NCBI GenBank assembly: GCA_963575745.1
Contig: CAUYUJ010015291.1
Span: forward strand, 233,639-263,638
DNA: 30,000 nt
From: Prorocentrum cordatum
Taxonomy: Eukaryota; Sar; Dinophyceae; Prorocentrales; Prorocentraceae
Direction: 5' to 3'
In this document: positions 1-9,404 of the stretch, in pieces
Position numbering within the stretch: the first letter of the stretch is position 1
How the letters are laid out: every line of letters starts with the position of its first letter
Notes under the pieces: model-generated
What the model was told of the DNA's origin: nothing
The model's input: only the letters and a program-made list of their open reading frames with translations
Databases searched by the model: none
Program-made: the position numbers and the translations under genes

Positions 1-68
1 GTGGCCCCCTGAGATTCGGGCGATGCACGGTGTCACACTTGGCGTTCTCGCCGAGTTGTTGTGCCCTG

Positions 69-372
69 GCTTGGATCAGCACTGGGGTGCCTCAGGGAAT
101 AGGGAGGTTCTCAGTGGATGCGAGGGTGGGTTTTGTCTGGCCTTCCGTAGCATATCGCTGGGTTGCAAGGGCCCCGAATGGCTGAGTGGGGTTAAATACT
201 CAGCTAAGTGGGCGGGTACCACTTGGCCCAGATCTTAATCCCCCTGGGCCACCCAGGGCACCTTGTGACCCACTTCTATGCCAGGTACGGCCAGAGACAA
301 CCCACGCTAGCACTGAGGACCTCCCTATCCCCTTTGCCCCCCCCCCCCCCCCCCCCACGCGAATATCCAAGC
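69..372. mobile_element. Foldback element FB1, copy 1
   Basis: Left and right halves are imperfect reverse complements over almost the whole length. The ends are GCTTGGAT at 69 and ATATCCAAGC at 363-372. Inward, ATAGGGAGG then CTCAGTG near 99-116 pairs with CACTGAGG then CCTCCCTAT at 311-330, and TCTGGCC near 139 pairs with GGCCAGA near 291. The centre lies near 207-218. The same sequence, also folded, recurs at 26852-27150. A C20 tract (337-356) lies in the right arm. There is no coding potential and no clear target duplication. I read it as a non-autonomous hairpin (MITE-like) element; the mobilising enzyme is unknown. Confidence 0.72.
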
Positions 373-857
373 AGAGGATGAAGTGGTACCGATAGCGCTA
401 CCCTTCCCTCTTCTTCGCTTGAGCCTCCTGGGAGGCCCACGCCGCCATGGCCGGATCCGCCTCCAAATTCTGGTCAGGACGCACCCCGGGCGAGGTCTGG
501 GAGTAGCGGTATGACGAAACCAAAGAACTCTCAAGCTGTGACTACGCAGTATTTTCTGTGCCTGGCTCTGGAACGTGTCGGACGATTTCTAGATTCGAAT
601 CTCGGTGGTTACTGACGGCGTGAGAAAGATGCATGCGTGCACGCCTGCAGCAAATCGTGCGGCAACGTGTTCGCAATCGTGCGCTGCATGTCCTGGCAAA
701 GATGCTCCGGACAAGTGTGCCAGCAATCATACGCTGCATTGCTTGGCCCAGCCCTGTCTTCCCCCTTGGCGCGCCGCCGCGAAGCAGTTCGGCGGCGTGG
801 ACGACACCTTTCGCGTCCTGTGGGAGGGCATCCTCGAAGAGGAAAATGCCGGACAAG
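373..857. other. Unassigned DNA
   Basis: No gene is supported. A weak direct repeat occurs near 672-690 and 721-739 (GCAATC, one or two bases, CGCTGCAT), period about 49 bp. GATTCGAATCTC near 593 resembles a tRNA B box but has no surrounding tRNA fold. Confidence 0.4.
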
Positions 858-996
858 CATGGCCTTCGGAGCCCCGCGTGGATCTCTTGAATCGGCGCCG
901 GCCCCTCCCCTCCCTGGCACGCCTCTGGCGCGCCAAGGGCGGCGCCGGAGGCTGTCTTCGGGTCCCAACTCGGTCGGCTTTCCGGCGGCCGTTCGG
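858..996. mobile_element. Foldback element FB2, copy 1
   Basis: The left arm begins GGCCTTCGGAGCCCCGCG and runs through CCCTCCCTGGCACGCC. It matches the arms of the better-preserved copies at 12226-12380 and 25764-25922. The right arm (about 938-996, ending CCGTTCGGGAC) is a diverged reverse complement. No ORF. Arm identity is lower than in the other copies. Confidence 0.5.
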
Positions 997-1259
997 GACG
1001 ATCTGGTTGGGCATCGCGTAGGGTGGGGGGGCGATAAATGGGGGGGTGGCGAGGGCTGCAGAAGTGGGGCCCCTGAGAGCCAGGGCCCAGACAGGGGCCT
1101 TTCGGGCCCGAGCAGCGCACCTTTCTTCCCCCCTTCATTCATCGCTGCCCCCCCCCCCGAAGCGACGCCCAATCTGGGCGCCCTTGGAACGTTCTCGGCG
1201 AGGCACAGCCGCTGGAAGGCATCTCGTCGGACGGGGCTAGGACGAGGACAAATCCGTTC

Positions 1260-1302
1260 CAGAGCGTTCCAGAACGCTCTCAGAGCATTCTGGAACGCTC
1301 TG
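1260..1302. repeat. Near-perfect inverted repeat with TTCnnGAA units
   Basis: The 22-bp arms 1260-1281 and 1281-1302 are reverse complements with one or two mismatches. Each arm is itself almost palindromic, around TTCCAGAA and TTCTGGAA. These fit the TTCnnGAA spacing of heat-shock elements, but no promoter context is visible. Confidence 0.6.
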
Positions 1303-1477
1303 AGAAGGCCGCGGCGCCCGATACATCCTCCGTAGCCGCATGATCTCTGAGATTCTCGATCTATCTCCACCCGATTTGATCCTCGTCCTGGCTTCGGCTT
1401 ATCCGGACGCTGGGAGAGCTCGCAGAGCAAACCTACGACAACACGCCCGAGAAAACTGCAAAAGCCTCGCACCGCCG

Positions 1478-1537
1478 CTTCAGGGTGGAGGCCCAACGAC
1501 GACCCCCAGGAATTCGCGCGGAGCTCCGAAGGTGCAC
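1478..1537 (-). mobile_element. FB2 single arm (copy 2, truncated)
   Basis: Read on the minus strand this carries TTCGGAGCTCCGCGCGAATT then GTTGGGCCTCC, close to the left arm of the FB2 copy at 12226. No partner arm is seen. It ends just before the (GGA)n array at 1552, so it may have been cut by array expansion. Confidence 0.5.
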
Positions 1538-1551
1538 ACGGCGGTCGTTGA

Positions 1552-2335
1552 AAGGAGGAGGGGAGGAGGAGGAGGAGGAGGAGGAGGGAGGAGGAGGAGG
1601 AGGAGGAGGAGGAGGAGGAGAGGAGGAGGAGGCGGGGGAGGAGGGGGAGGAGGAGGGGGGAGGAGGGCTGAGGGATGAGGAGGAGGAGAGGGGAGGAGGA
1701 GGAGGAGGAGGGGAGGAGGAGGAGGAGGAGGAGGAGGAGGAGGAGGAGGAGGAGGAGGAGAGGAGGGGGAGGAGGGGGAGGAGGAGGAGGAGGGGGAGGA
1801 GGGCTGAGAGGATGAGGAGGAGGAGGGGGAGGAGGAGGAGGAGGAGGAGGAGGAGGAGGAGGAGGAGGAGGAAGAAGAAGAAGAAGACGAATCATAATCA
1901 TAATAATAATAATAGTATTAATAATAATACTAATAATAATAATAATGGGAATCATATTAAGAATAAGACGAATAGTAACAATGAGAATATTAAGAAGAAG
2001 AATAAGTATACGAATAATAAGGTTAATTCTAAGAATAATAATACTACTAATAATAATACTTATAATAATAATACGAATAACAATAATAACAATAATAATA
2101 CTAATAATAATAATAATACTAGTAGTATTAATAATAGTAATAATAATAATACGAATGATAATACTAATACTACTACTAATAATAATAATACTAACAATAA
2201 TAATACTGATAATAATAATAATAATAACACTAATAATAATAAGAAGAAGAAGAAGAATAAGAATCATAAGAAGAAGAAGAAGGATAACAATAATAAGAAG
2301 AAGAAGAAGAAGAGGAGGAGGAGGAGGAGGAGGGG
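1552..2335. repeat. Nested trinucleotide array GGA / GAA / AAT / GAA / GGA
   Basis: (GGA)n with a few interruptions runs to about 1870 and gives way to (GAA)n at 1871-1887. An (AAT)n-rich core with AAC, ACT and AGT variants follows to about 2240, then (AAG)n at 2241-2310 and (GGA)n again to about 2335. The order is symmetrical about the AT-rich core. Long Arg, Glu, Gly and Asn reading frames here are by-products of the repeat. The purine tracts could form triplex DNA. Confidence 0.95.
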
Positions 2336-2429
2336 GAGGGGGATCAAGTCGCGCGCAGCCGTTGCCCGGCCGGGCCCTCCCTCCTCACTCCCACCCACAT
2401 TATCCCCCTCCTTTCCCAACTATGGGGCC

Positions 2430-3044
2430 ATGGAGGTGGACGTCGAGGAGGGCGATGCGCCGGCGGCAGCGGCGGCGGCGGCGGCGGTGAGAGCTGGCGC
2501 GACCTTTGGCGCTGCACCACCGGCGGCGGCGGGGATGGAGATCGACGCAGGCCTTGGCGCGTCGGTGGCGGCCGCGGAGGCGCCAGGGCGACGACGGCAG
2601 CGCCCGCTGGACGAAGGTGACAGTGGACCCTCCTCGGGAGGCGGAGCATGGACCATCTCCGCCCCCACCTCACGCACCCTTTCCATGTGCGCGAGCTGCC
2701 TGGAGGAGATCCCAGCCAGAGCGCCGCGTGTCCGCCGGGGAGGGCCTGGCGCTCGAGTGCACCACATCGGCTGTGTCGCGTCGCGGGGCGGCCCAGTCGA
2801 GCAGCTCGCAGGATGGGCCGCCTTGCGGGTGGGAAAGCAGGCGGAGGTCCACACCGCCTTCGCGGCAGCCGCCGTCGCAGCTGCTGATGGGCCCCTGGCC
2901 GCAGCGGCTCCAGAGGCGGCAACAGGGAGAGCAGGAGGACAAGAAAGGAGCCAGACAGCGAGAAGGGAGGAGGCGGTGCAGCACGGGGGGTTGCAGCGCA
3001 TGGAGTTCTGGAACATGCTGCCCTGGGACCGCCTGCATGCGTGA
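2430..3044 (+). pseudogene. Retroelement N-terminal module with CxxC...HxxC zinc-binding motif
   Basis: This frame opens with ATG at 2430 in CCATGG context and runs 204 codons to TGA. The product begins with an acidic, alanine-rich stretch (MEVDVEEGDAP). Mid-protein it has a compact cysteine/histidine cluster, CASCLEE followed about 24 residues later by HHIGC, which looks like part of a RING/PHD-type zinc site. It ends with FWNMLPWDRLHA, after which the likely continuation is in another frame. The upstream frame is only repeat-encoded Arg/Gly/Glu/Asn, so the ATG at 2430 is the sensible start. The role is unknown; a nucleic-acid-binding N-terminus of a retroelement protein fits the neighbours. 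A short host protein cannot be excluded. Confidence 0.4.
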
Positions 3045-3470
3045 CCCAGTGCAGACCGTCCGCGTGGTCCCCACGGCGGTCCAATACGCAGTGGCCGATT
3101 TGCGCAAAGCCCTGTGCGACGCCACGTTCGCGGCCACCACGGAGCAGGAACAGACGCGGCTCCTCAAGGCGATCCTCTTCTCGGACCGCTTGCTCTTCGC
3201 CGCGGCGCGACGGCGCCGAGGGGGGACGCGCGGCCAGAGAGGCGAAACCTTGGCCCGGACCTGTGTGGGAGGGCCCCTGGGCCATCCTATGGCAGGAGAC
3301 CGAGGGTCCACGCGAAGGTCTCGGGGAAGCGAAGCCGTCCGAAGCGCAGTCCAGAGTATCGAAGAGGCCCTGGCGGAGGAAGACATCCGGGAGGCCCTCA
3401 GAGTCGTGGGCGGGCGGGCGCACTCTGGCTGCGGCACCTCTCGCTGCGGCTGCCCGCCTCGCTGCTGACG
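3045..3470 (+). pseudogene. Frameshifted middle part of the same retroelement remnant
   Basis: Protein-like stretches continue the previous ORF but hop between frames. VQTVRVVPTAVQYAVADLRK then LLKAILFSDRLLF lie in one frame, WPGPVWEGPWAILWQE in the next, and SAVQSIEEALAEEDIREAL back in the first. The amphipathic, W-rich character resembles the region before RT in large dinoflagellate retroelement ORFs, as I recall them. At least three frameshifts mean it cannot be translated as one protein. Confidence 0.35.
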
Positions 3471-3537
3471 AAGCAGCTGCGGACCCCCTGGCGGCGGCCG
3501 ACCGGCGCTCTGCGGGGGGGCGAGCGCCTTCCAGCAG

Positions 3538-4250
3538 GTGCCGACGCTGCCCTGCCACCGGCTGACCAACGCGCAGCTCGGCATTGCGCTGCGGTTCCAG
3601 AAGGACCTAGACTTGCCGGGCTGCGCGGCCTCTCCGCCGGCGGCAGGCGCAGCGGGGCCGCGACAGCCGAGGCCACCCGCATGGCGGGATCTGCGGCGCG
3701 CCGCTGGACCCCAAGGGGCGGCGCGCCCGGGGCTGCGCCGCGGGCGGGTGGCTGGTCCGCCGCCACGACGCTCGCTGCCGCGAGGGGCAGGGGTGCACCG
3801 TGCACCGAGAAGTCCTGCTCCTCCACGCAGCGCCGGCAAGCCCCGAGGCGCGGATGGACCTCGTGATCTAGGCCCCGCGCCTCGCTGAGCCGTTCATGGT
3901 CGACCTCGCGGGCGTGAGCGCGCTCGCGCGAGACGCGCTCGGGCTCGGATTCCGCGCGACGGAACGGCGCGGCGGCGGCGGCCGCGGCGCGGCGCAAGCG
4001 GGCTCGCTACCCCTGGGTGGCCGCGGTGCCCTTCGTGGCCGGGGACCACGGCCGCATGGGGGAAGAGGCGCTGGCCCTGGCGCGGCTGCTTGCGCCCGCG
4101 CGGGACACAAAGCGCTCGGCGGCCATCCGGCGACTCCACCAGTCGCTCGGGCGCATCCTCCAGCGCAGCGCCGCGGACGCGGTGCTGGCGGCGACACGCG
4201 CGCAAGGCTGGGCCGCCAGCGCCCAGCGCGGGGAATTTGGAGCGGGCTGA
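3538..4250 (+). pseudogene. Retroelement C-terminal module (zinc finger plus restriction-like endonuclease-like), frameshifted
   Basis: Three collinear pieces are visible. First, CHRLTNAQLGIALRFQ near 3548. Second, frame 2 from 3689: CGAPLDPKGRRARGC, RRHDA, RMDLVI, an in-frame TAG at 3869-3871, then FMVDLAGVSAL and RATERR. Third, frame 0 from about 4008: YPWVAAVPFV, GEEALALARLLAPAR and QRSAADAVLAATRAQG. The order cysteine finger, R-x-D-L-V, D, basic patch followed by a tyrosine resembles the C-terminus of RLE-type LINEs, where the catalytic motif is normally R-PD-L-V. Here Pro is Met. The TAG, the frameshifts and the lost first cysteine show decay. Confidence 0.42.
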
Positions 4251-4682
4251 ACCGCTGCGCGACGCGCGGCGGCTCGCAACACTGACGCGACGCCCCGCCT
4301 GAGCCCTGGAGGCGCTGGGCCGCGCGGGCCAGGCAGCGCGGCCGCTGCCCTCAGACTGGAGGGCGAGGGCTGCAGCCGCCATGGCTGCAGGCGCGAACTG
4401 GCGGCGCCGCCGACGAAGGTGCGAGACGGCGGGAGATGGGCTGGCGGCGAGGGGCGGCAAGGCGCCGGGCACCTGGCGGGGGCGGCGCGCCGGCGACGCC
4501 GCGGACGCGGGGGGCCTGGTGCGCGGCGCGCAGCCGGCGACGCTGGGCTGGCAGGCTGGAGGCGGGCGGCGCAGCCAGGGCCAGCTGAGGGCGAACTGCC
4601 GCGCGGGGCCTCCAGGCCGCCGAGAGGCCCAGGGAGCGCCACTACCAGTGCGCTTCGTGCTCCCAGGTGATACCTGGGGGCT

Positions 4683-4708
4683 TCTAGACTCCGTTAACGG
4701 AGTCTAGA
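4683..4708. repeat. Perfect 26-bp palindrome
   Basis: TCTAGACTCCGTT followed by its exact reverse complement, centred on GTTAAC. It lies in the tail of the decayed retroelement. It could form a cruciform or, in RNA, a hairpin without a loop. No terminator or coding role is evident. Confidence 0.9.
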
Positions 4709-4868
4709 GGTCCCGGCTGGCGGACCCCTCTGGCCCCCCGGGGAGTCGCTGCTGTCGTCGACAGCTGGCTACCCCCGGGGTGCCGCCCGCTTCGCGGGGC
4801 GGCGGTGTCTGCCGGCTCCCGACCACATAGCGTCGGGGCGCGCGGGAGAGATTCGCGGCCGCCCGGAG

Positions 4869-5338
4869 AAGGGGGAGGAGGGTTGAGAGGATGAGGAGGA
4901 GGAGGAGGAGGAGGAGGAGGAGGAGGAGGAGGAGGAGGAGGAGGAGGAGGAGGAGGAGAAGGAGGAGGAGGAGGAGGAGGAGGAGGGGGAGGAGGGCTGA
5001 GAGGAGGATGAAGTGGTGGAGGAGGAGGAGGAGGAGGGAGGAGGAGGAGAGGAGGAGGGAGGAGGGAGGAGGAGGAGGAGGTGGAGGAGGAGGAGGAGGA
5101 GGAGGAGGAGTGGCGGAGGGAGGAGGAAGGAGGAGGAGGAGGAGGAGGAGGAGGAGGAGGAGGAGGAGGAAAACGGAGGAAGATGATGATGATGATGATG
5201 ATGACGAGGAGGAGGAGGAGGAGGAGGAGGGCTGAGAGGAGGAGGAGGAGGAGGAGGAGGAGGAGGAGAAAAGGAGGAGGAGGAGGAGGAGGACGAGGAG
5301 GAGGGGTGAGAGGAGGAGGAGGAGAAGGAGGAGGAGGA
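4869..5338. repeat. (GGA)n array with a (GAT)n insert
   Basis: Interrupted (GGA)n covers about 470 bp, with a short GAT run near 5180-5204 (...AGATGATGATGATG...) and one ATGAAGTGGTGG interruption near 5008. It abuts the 3' end of the minus-strand LINE on its right and the decayed element on its left. The predicted Arg, Glu and Gly (or, in reverse, Leu and Ser) proteins are artefacts of the repeat. Confidence 0.95.
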
Positions 5339-5400
5339 CCATCACATGCTATGAGGGAAAGCTAAGGTTAGGCCGCCCGACCCTTAAGCAAAACCTTGGG

Positions 5401-5754
5401 TCACGTCCGATCATCCACAAATGCTCTCTTCGGCCTGCCTTTGCGCCCCGTCCTAAGGAGCTCAGCAGCAAGGATTGGCTGCTGGGACAGTCGAGGGGCG
5501 GCCTTCAAACTAAGTTTGGGGTGTCGGCCGCCCGACAAAAGGGCCCAAACATTCTGGGAAAACTTGTTGTGGGAGCTCTCCTTACATTCACCTCGGAGAC
5601 CCTTCAAGTGACTCGTTGGGTAGTGGCCGCACTTCCTGCGTACCACAATGAAGGTCTCACCATCAAGGTCGTCGCACACAGATAGAGCCTGCTTCGTGGA
5701 CGTTCGAATTCGGGTAGGGAGGGCAGCAGAATTGCTTGGGCATGCCTCGAGCAT
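5401..5754 (-). pseudogene. LINE C-terminal cysteine-finger region
   Basis: A 117-residue frame ending in TGA forms the 3' end of the minus-strand LINE. Its centre reads ETFIVVRRKCGHYPTSHLKG, then RGECKES, then VWALLSGGRHPK. A Cys-x-His/Gly pair, a later Cys and a terminal GRHPK match the C-terminal knuckle I recall in dinoflagellate APE/RT/RNase H LINEs (CARCG...C...GRHP). The first Cys of the expected pair is Arg here. It is out of frame with the RNase H piece upstream. After the stop only about 62 bases remain before (GGA)n. Confidence 0.55.
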
Positions 5755-5933
5755 GCGGGACTTGCGGGTGCCGTCAGACCTGGTTCCCGTGGCAGGCCAA
5801 GCACAACCAATCCATATTTAGCCAAACCCGAGCACGAGCACGCCGACGCCCCACGGGTCGGGGAGGGGGCGCGGTCCAGACTTGGACCGCGATTGCAGCA
5901 CCGACAGGGGACGTGAGGCTCCCAGAGGGCTTC

Positions 5934-7067
5934 TCATAGGCCGTCTTCCCCGTACGCGGGGATAGGGGAGACCAAAAGAAGGCGAGCGTTTCTGCTGCGA
6001 ATCCGACCAGTCTCTTGACTCGGCCATTGACTCCTGCATATACCTAGAGCGCCTGCAGGCGCTCTAGGTATATGGGACGCGGGCCGCCGCTTGCTTGGCG
6101 GCCTTGTCGGTCCAACCGTTCCTTTTTGCACAAAAAAACAGTCTCTCGAGCCAGCCTCAAGGACCTCTAGACCCTGGTTGTTCTGACTCTTTGGATCTCG
6201 AGGGGCCGAGACCTGGGAAACCCCAGTGTACGTTTCGGTCCGATTTACCTCTGGGGCTGTGGTGGGCCGCGAGGATTTGTTTGAAATCCGTCCGCTCTTC
6301 GGTGACCTTGGGGCAGCTGCAAGAAACCCGAGGTGCTCGGCGTCGGGCGACGTGGGCCCCACGGGGCCCGAGACGCTGGCGACTAGGTCTCCAGCCTCGT
6401 CGACTTGGACCACGGACCAGGCAGTGGCATCGTAAACCGCGGGCCCAGGTTTCAAAACACTGCCGTCGTAAGAAAAATCACCTCGCGTGGTAACCTCCTT
6501 GGGTGGGCCATCTTTGGACCAGTAGACCGCACACTCTTCACCTAGCCCAGGTGGCCTCGGGGCAATTGGCTCAGGGAGAGGCTGAAACCCACGAACGCGT
6601 GGGAACCCCGACCTTGGATCCGTGAGCTCTTGGACGTCTTCCCTCTGTAGCTTTTCCATCCCCCAGTTGTGGGTCCCGGAGCGCCTGAAGAGCCTGTGGG
6701 GAATCGAGTCAACGGGGCCTGTGCACACCTCACGTTCAACCTCCGCTGCGTATCTGACTGCAGTCATCTTTTCTTTGGCTAGAATGCACTGGCATCCGTA
6801 AGACAACAGCGTCTTGCGCATGTGGCTCGGGATCCTGGCATGTTGTAGCGCGCGCTGCCTGATCGAAGTGTCGAGGGGCTCGGACAGCCCGAGCTTGGTG
6901 GCAGCCTGCGCATTCAACTGCTGCTGCCACTGGGTCTGAAATATCGTCTTGGGGAGGGCGGGGGAGGTCGCGATGAAAGGAAAACGTTGACCTGCAGAGT
7001 CCTGGAAAACGAAGGGGTCAGGCATTGACAATCCAAAGCGGCCCAGGCTGAGAAGGGTTGCCCCCAA
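5934..7067 (-). pseudogene. LINE RNase H domain and preceding thumb/connection region
   Basis: This 377-codon frame holds, after an N-terminal helical region, GDFSYDGSVLKPGPAVYDAT (6421-6482) then AWSVVQVDEAGDLVASVSGP and AEHLGFLAA. This is the first strand of RNase H type I: the catalytic Asp in the YDGS box, the hydrophobic second strand, and the Glu of the AE-L-(G/A) helix. The later catalytic Asp and His cannot be followed because the frame loses similarity near the 38-bp palindrome at 6037-6074. The N-terminal part (QWQQQLNAQAATKLGL, IPSHMRKTLLSYGC) presumably links RT to RNase H. RNase H would degrade the RNA of the RNA-DNA hybrid. Not expected to be functional. Confidence 0.65.
6037..6074. 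repeat. Perfect 38-bp palindrome inside the RNase H pseudogene
   Basis: The half-site CATATACCTAGAGCGCCTG is followed directly by its exact reverse complement, centred on CTGCAG. It is read through in the surrounding minus frame, but the RNase H likeness stops about here. It may be a tiny insertion; no target duplication is seen at its edges. Confidence 0.92.
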
Positions 7068-7085
7068 CGGACCTCGGATTTGGTA

Positions 7086-7430
7086 TCACTTGTGAGGGGG
7101 CTTGTCGAGGACTTGCTGGGCTTGGGCTCTGAGGCCGGGGTTGGCGAAGCCCGCGGTTCCAGGCTGATGAGCGACTCTACAGACTAGGTTGGCCCAATAG
7201 CAGGCCGGCTCCAAAGCGGCACTCCACTTAGGACCCCCCGAAAAAGACAGCGCCAGAGACCTGGGTGTGGCGGCCCAGCGGGTGCCGACACTCTTTAGGT
7301 AGAAGGGCCTGGCTTCTCTCGGCTCGGTTTTCGCGAGGCCCGCGATCTCCGCGCCGTAGTTGGTTGCGGCCTTCAGGCCAGCCTGGTGCATGTTGCGCAT
7401 GCTCGCACCTGCGCGCCTAAGCTGAGGCAA
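7086..7430 (-). pseudogene. LINE RT thumb-region remnant
   Basis: The product starts PQLRRAGASMRNMHQAGLKA and continues NYGAEIAGL, SVGTRWAA and CYWANLVCRV. The string GA-x-x-x-NMH-x-AGLKA followed by YG-E-x-GL and GTRWA matches the segment after the RT palm in dinoflagellate LINE proteins as I remember them. It sits between the RT palm frame (7625-8218) and the RNase H frame, as expected, but in a third frame. The bridging region 7431-7624 carries recognisable pieces (NLRVEFTMGNRISKKAR) in another frame. Confidence 0.6.
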
Positions 7431-7624
7431 GCGGTGGAGTCTCAGGTTCGCTTCAGCAGCGTGGTGCGGGCCTTCTTGGATATCCGATTCCCCATGGTGA
7501 ATTCAACTCTGAGGTTTGGCGCAACTGTCGCTTGCATGGGCCCATCGGGTCTGCTGTGCTTCCCTGGAGCTTTGGCCAACTTCTGCTGCGCTTTGGCGGG
7601 CGAGCGGAGCGCCGCCGCCTTGTG

Positions 7625-8218
7625 CTACGCAGCTGAGCCATCGAGATCTTCTTCGATTAAAGCCAGCATGCCGTCGGCGGCCTTCGCCAAGTCCGACGCA
7701 AGGAGGTAAACACTAGTGTTGTGGCTGGGCAGCATGGAATCATCCATGAAGATGGAGGGGTCAACGCTGGGGAACCTAGGGGCCCAGGAGCCAATGGGGG
7801 GCGCTGAGTACATCTGGGCATTGAGTGTCGCGAGCGCACAGCCAGCAGGGAACCCCTTGGTAGCGCGACATGCATGCATAGCCAGCGTCTTAGTGGCAAC
7901 CACGTGGGCCCCTCCGTACTGGCTCATTATGAACCACGCGAGCGCCTCCGAGAAACTCGAGGAGATGGCCCGAGATTTCAATTTCACATGATTGATATTC
8001 TCATAGCAGTTAGATAGATCCCACAGGACGCCGCCAGCCTGAACAGTCTGCTCTTGATAACCAGCTAGGTCGGCCCGAAGGGCCTGGGCATAAACCGTCT
8101 CGAGCACTCCTCGACCAGCCTGGGGAGCTAAGTTCGGTTTCTCGTCCCCCCCCCACCTGTGAGCCTCCACTTGATTGATGTTGCACGTGTTTGCCCATGC
8201 TGTCCAAACGGACGGCAA
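7625..8218 (-). pseudogene. LINE reverse transcriptase palm
   Basis: Three RT core motifs are readable. Motif A is GGVLWDLSNCYENINHVKL (about 7988-8035) with its catalytic Asp. Motif B is KGFPAGCALATL (about 7823-7866), with the Gly-x-x-x-Gly backbone and Ala in place of the usual QG. Motif C is SIFMDDSML, with FMDD at 7740-7751. Between fingers and A, GRGVLETVYAQALRADLAGY fits the pre-A helix of LINE RTs. The catalytic Asp of A and both of C are intact, so this domain decayed late. The start shown is arbitrary: the fingers region continues upstream in another frame, and the frame ends just after motif C. Confidence 0.8.
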
Positions 8219-8297
8219 TGCACCAATGGGCCAATTCCTTGATGCGATGAGCCTTCAGGCTGGTGCGCCTTGTGCTTCTCAATTAAAGTCACACTGG

Positions 8298-8339
8298 TAC
8301 TTCGCGCAGCGGTCGGGGTACTTCGCGCAGCGGTCGGGG
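8298..8339. repeat. Exact 21-bp tandem duplication
   Basis: TACTTCGCGCAGCGGTCGGGG occurs in 8298-8318 and again in 8319-8339. It adds seven codons (RPLREVP-type) to the pseudogene on the minus strand. Perfect identity implies a recent event. Confidence 0.92.
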
Positions 8340-9404
8340 AAGCCCACACATCTGCTCGAACCCCTGGGTGCTAAGACATGCAGCATGTTTGGGGCTGAAT
8401 CCGTCCCAGGTCTGTCTTGTCGGTTCTGGGAATCGTCTGGTTGCAGATAAGATTTGCGCGATGGGCTCCAAGTGGTCCCGCTCAGCCGACGGCAAGTTGA
8501 AATCCTGCTCCTGCGGCGTGAAGTGCCACAGACCTGCAAGGCAGAACTCGAAAGGCTTGCCTGTGACATGTTGCCGAGCGGCCTCCAAACCTTCTGAGGT
8601 TGCCAAGCCGTGAGTTTTGATGTCCACCTGCGAGCCCAACCCACCCTGCGCGGCATGGTTTCCTGAACCCAGTTTTTTCCAGGAGGTACCTTTATTTTGG
8701 CGGTCCTTGCCGTCCTCTGCCTGCAGCGCTCGACGCGCTGATTCGTCGAGCTTTAAAGATGTCGGCAAGGCCAGCTTCGGGCCCATCTGGCCCGAGTCAT
8801 GGTCCTGGGCGGCGGCGCCTGGAGCAGTCCTGGCGCTGGCGACAAGACGGGCGAACTCCCCGTGGCCTTCCAGCCCTGGTGGAGGGGGCTGCATGCTCAG
8901 GGGGGGGTCCACATGGCGAAACTCCCCTCCCATGCGAGCCTTCCGAATCGCATCCACCATTTTGTTGTTCAACCAACGCATGGGGTTCGCAAGGCTTCTC
9001 CAACTGGCCCTGAGCTCCACATCTGTCGCTTTTCCCGGCACCCATCCGACCTTCGGCAGTCCTGCGCGCGGCGCGGTCGGCGACTTGATCGGCGCGTCCG
9101 CGCGAATGCCGCCGAGCCTTGCAGTGTCGCCTGCGAAAAACTTGATAGCCGAGTCCAGGGCTGCAAGACCGGGCTCTATCCCAGACTCCTTCTCCAGGAC
9201 TCTGTCCAGGATGTCCAGGGCGGCCTCGGCGCGGACCCAGGGGGGCACGTAGCTCGTTGGCCCAGAGGGCCTGGGGGTAGAGACGGGCACCATGAAGGGC
9301 TTCCCACAGCGGGTTTGGACGACGACGGGCCCGAGGGGGCTCAGCGGGCACTCGTCGAGAACTGCGGCCCCCGAAAGGTCCTGGTCGAAGCACGACGAGG
9401 CGAG

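Larger units (their letters stand above)
2343..4868 (+). mobile_element. Decayed retroelement remnant between two (GGA)n arrays
   Basis: This GC-rich block sits exactly between (GGA)n arrays. It contains a zinc-binding N-terminal module, remnants in shifting frames, and a C-terminal module resembling those of dinoflagellate retroelements. No RT motifs (such as an F/YxDD box) were found between 3470 and 3540, where the two halves meet, so the RT core appears deleted. The tail (4290-4868) holds no convincing gene: a CxxC motif near 4645-4660, the palindrome at 4683-4708, and short hairpins near 4751-4765 and 4782-4803. The family assignment rests on recalled protein patterns. Confidence 0.5.

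Noticed and set aside
580-620. tRNA gene (GATTCGAATCTC looks like a B box)
   Set aside because: The flanking bases do not form a T stem, and no acceptor or anticodon stem could be found.
609-2267. 552-residue minus-strand ORF rich in Ile, Leu, Pro and Ser
   Set aside because: Most of it is the translated trinucleotide array; the non-repeat part has no domain and covers a foldback element.
5934-7067. A 377-residue host gene
   Set aside because: It carries an RNase H strand and sits in LINE order between RT and the C-terminal finger, with frameshifts on both sides.
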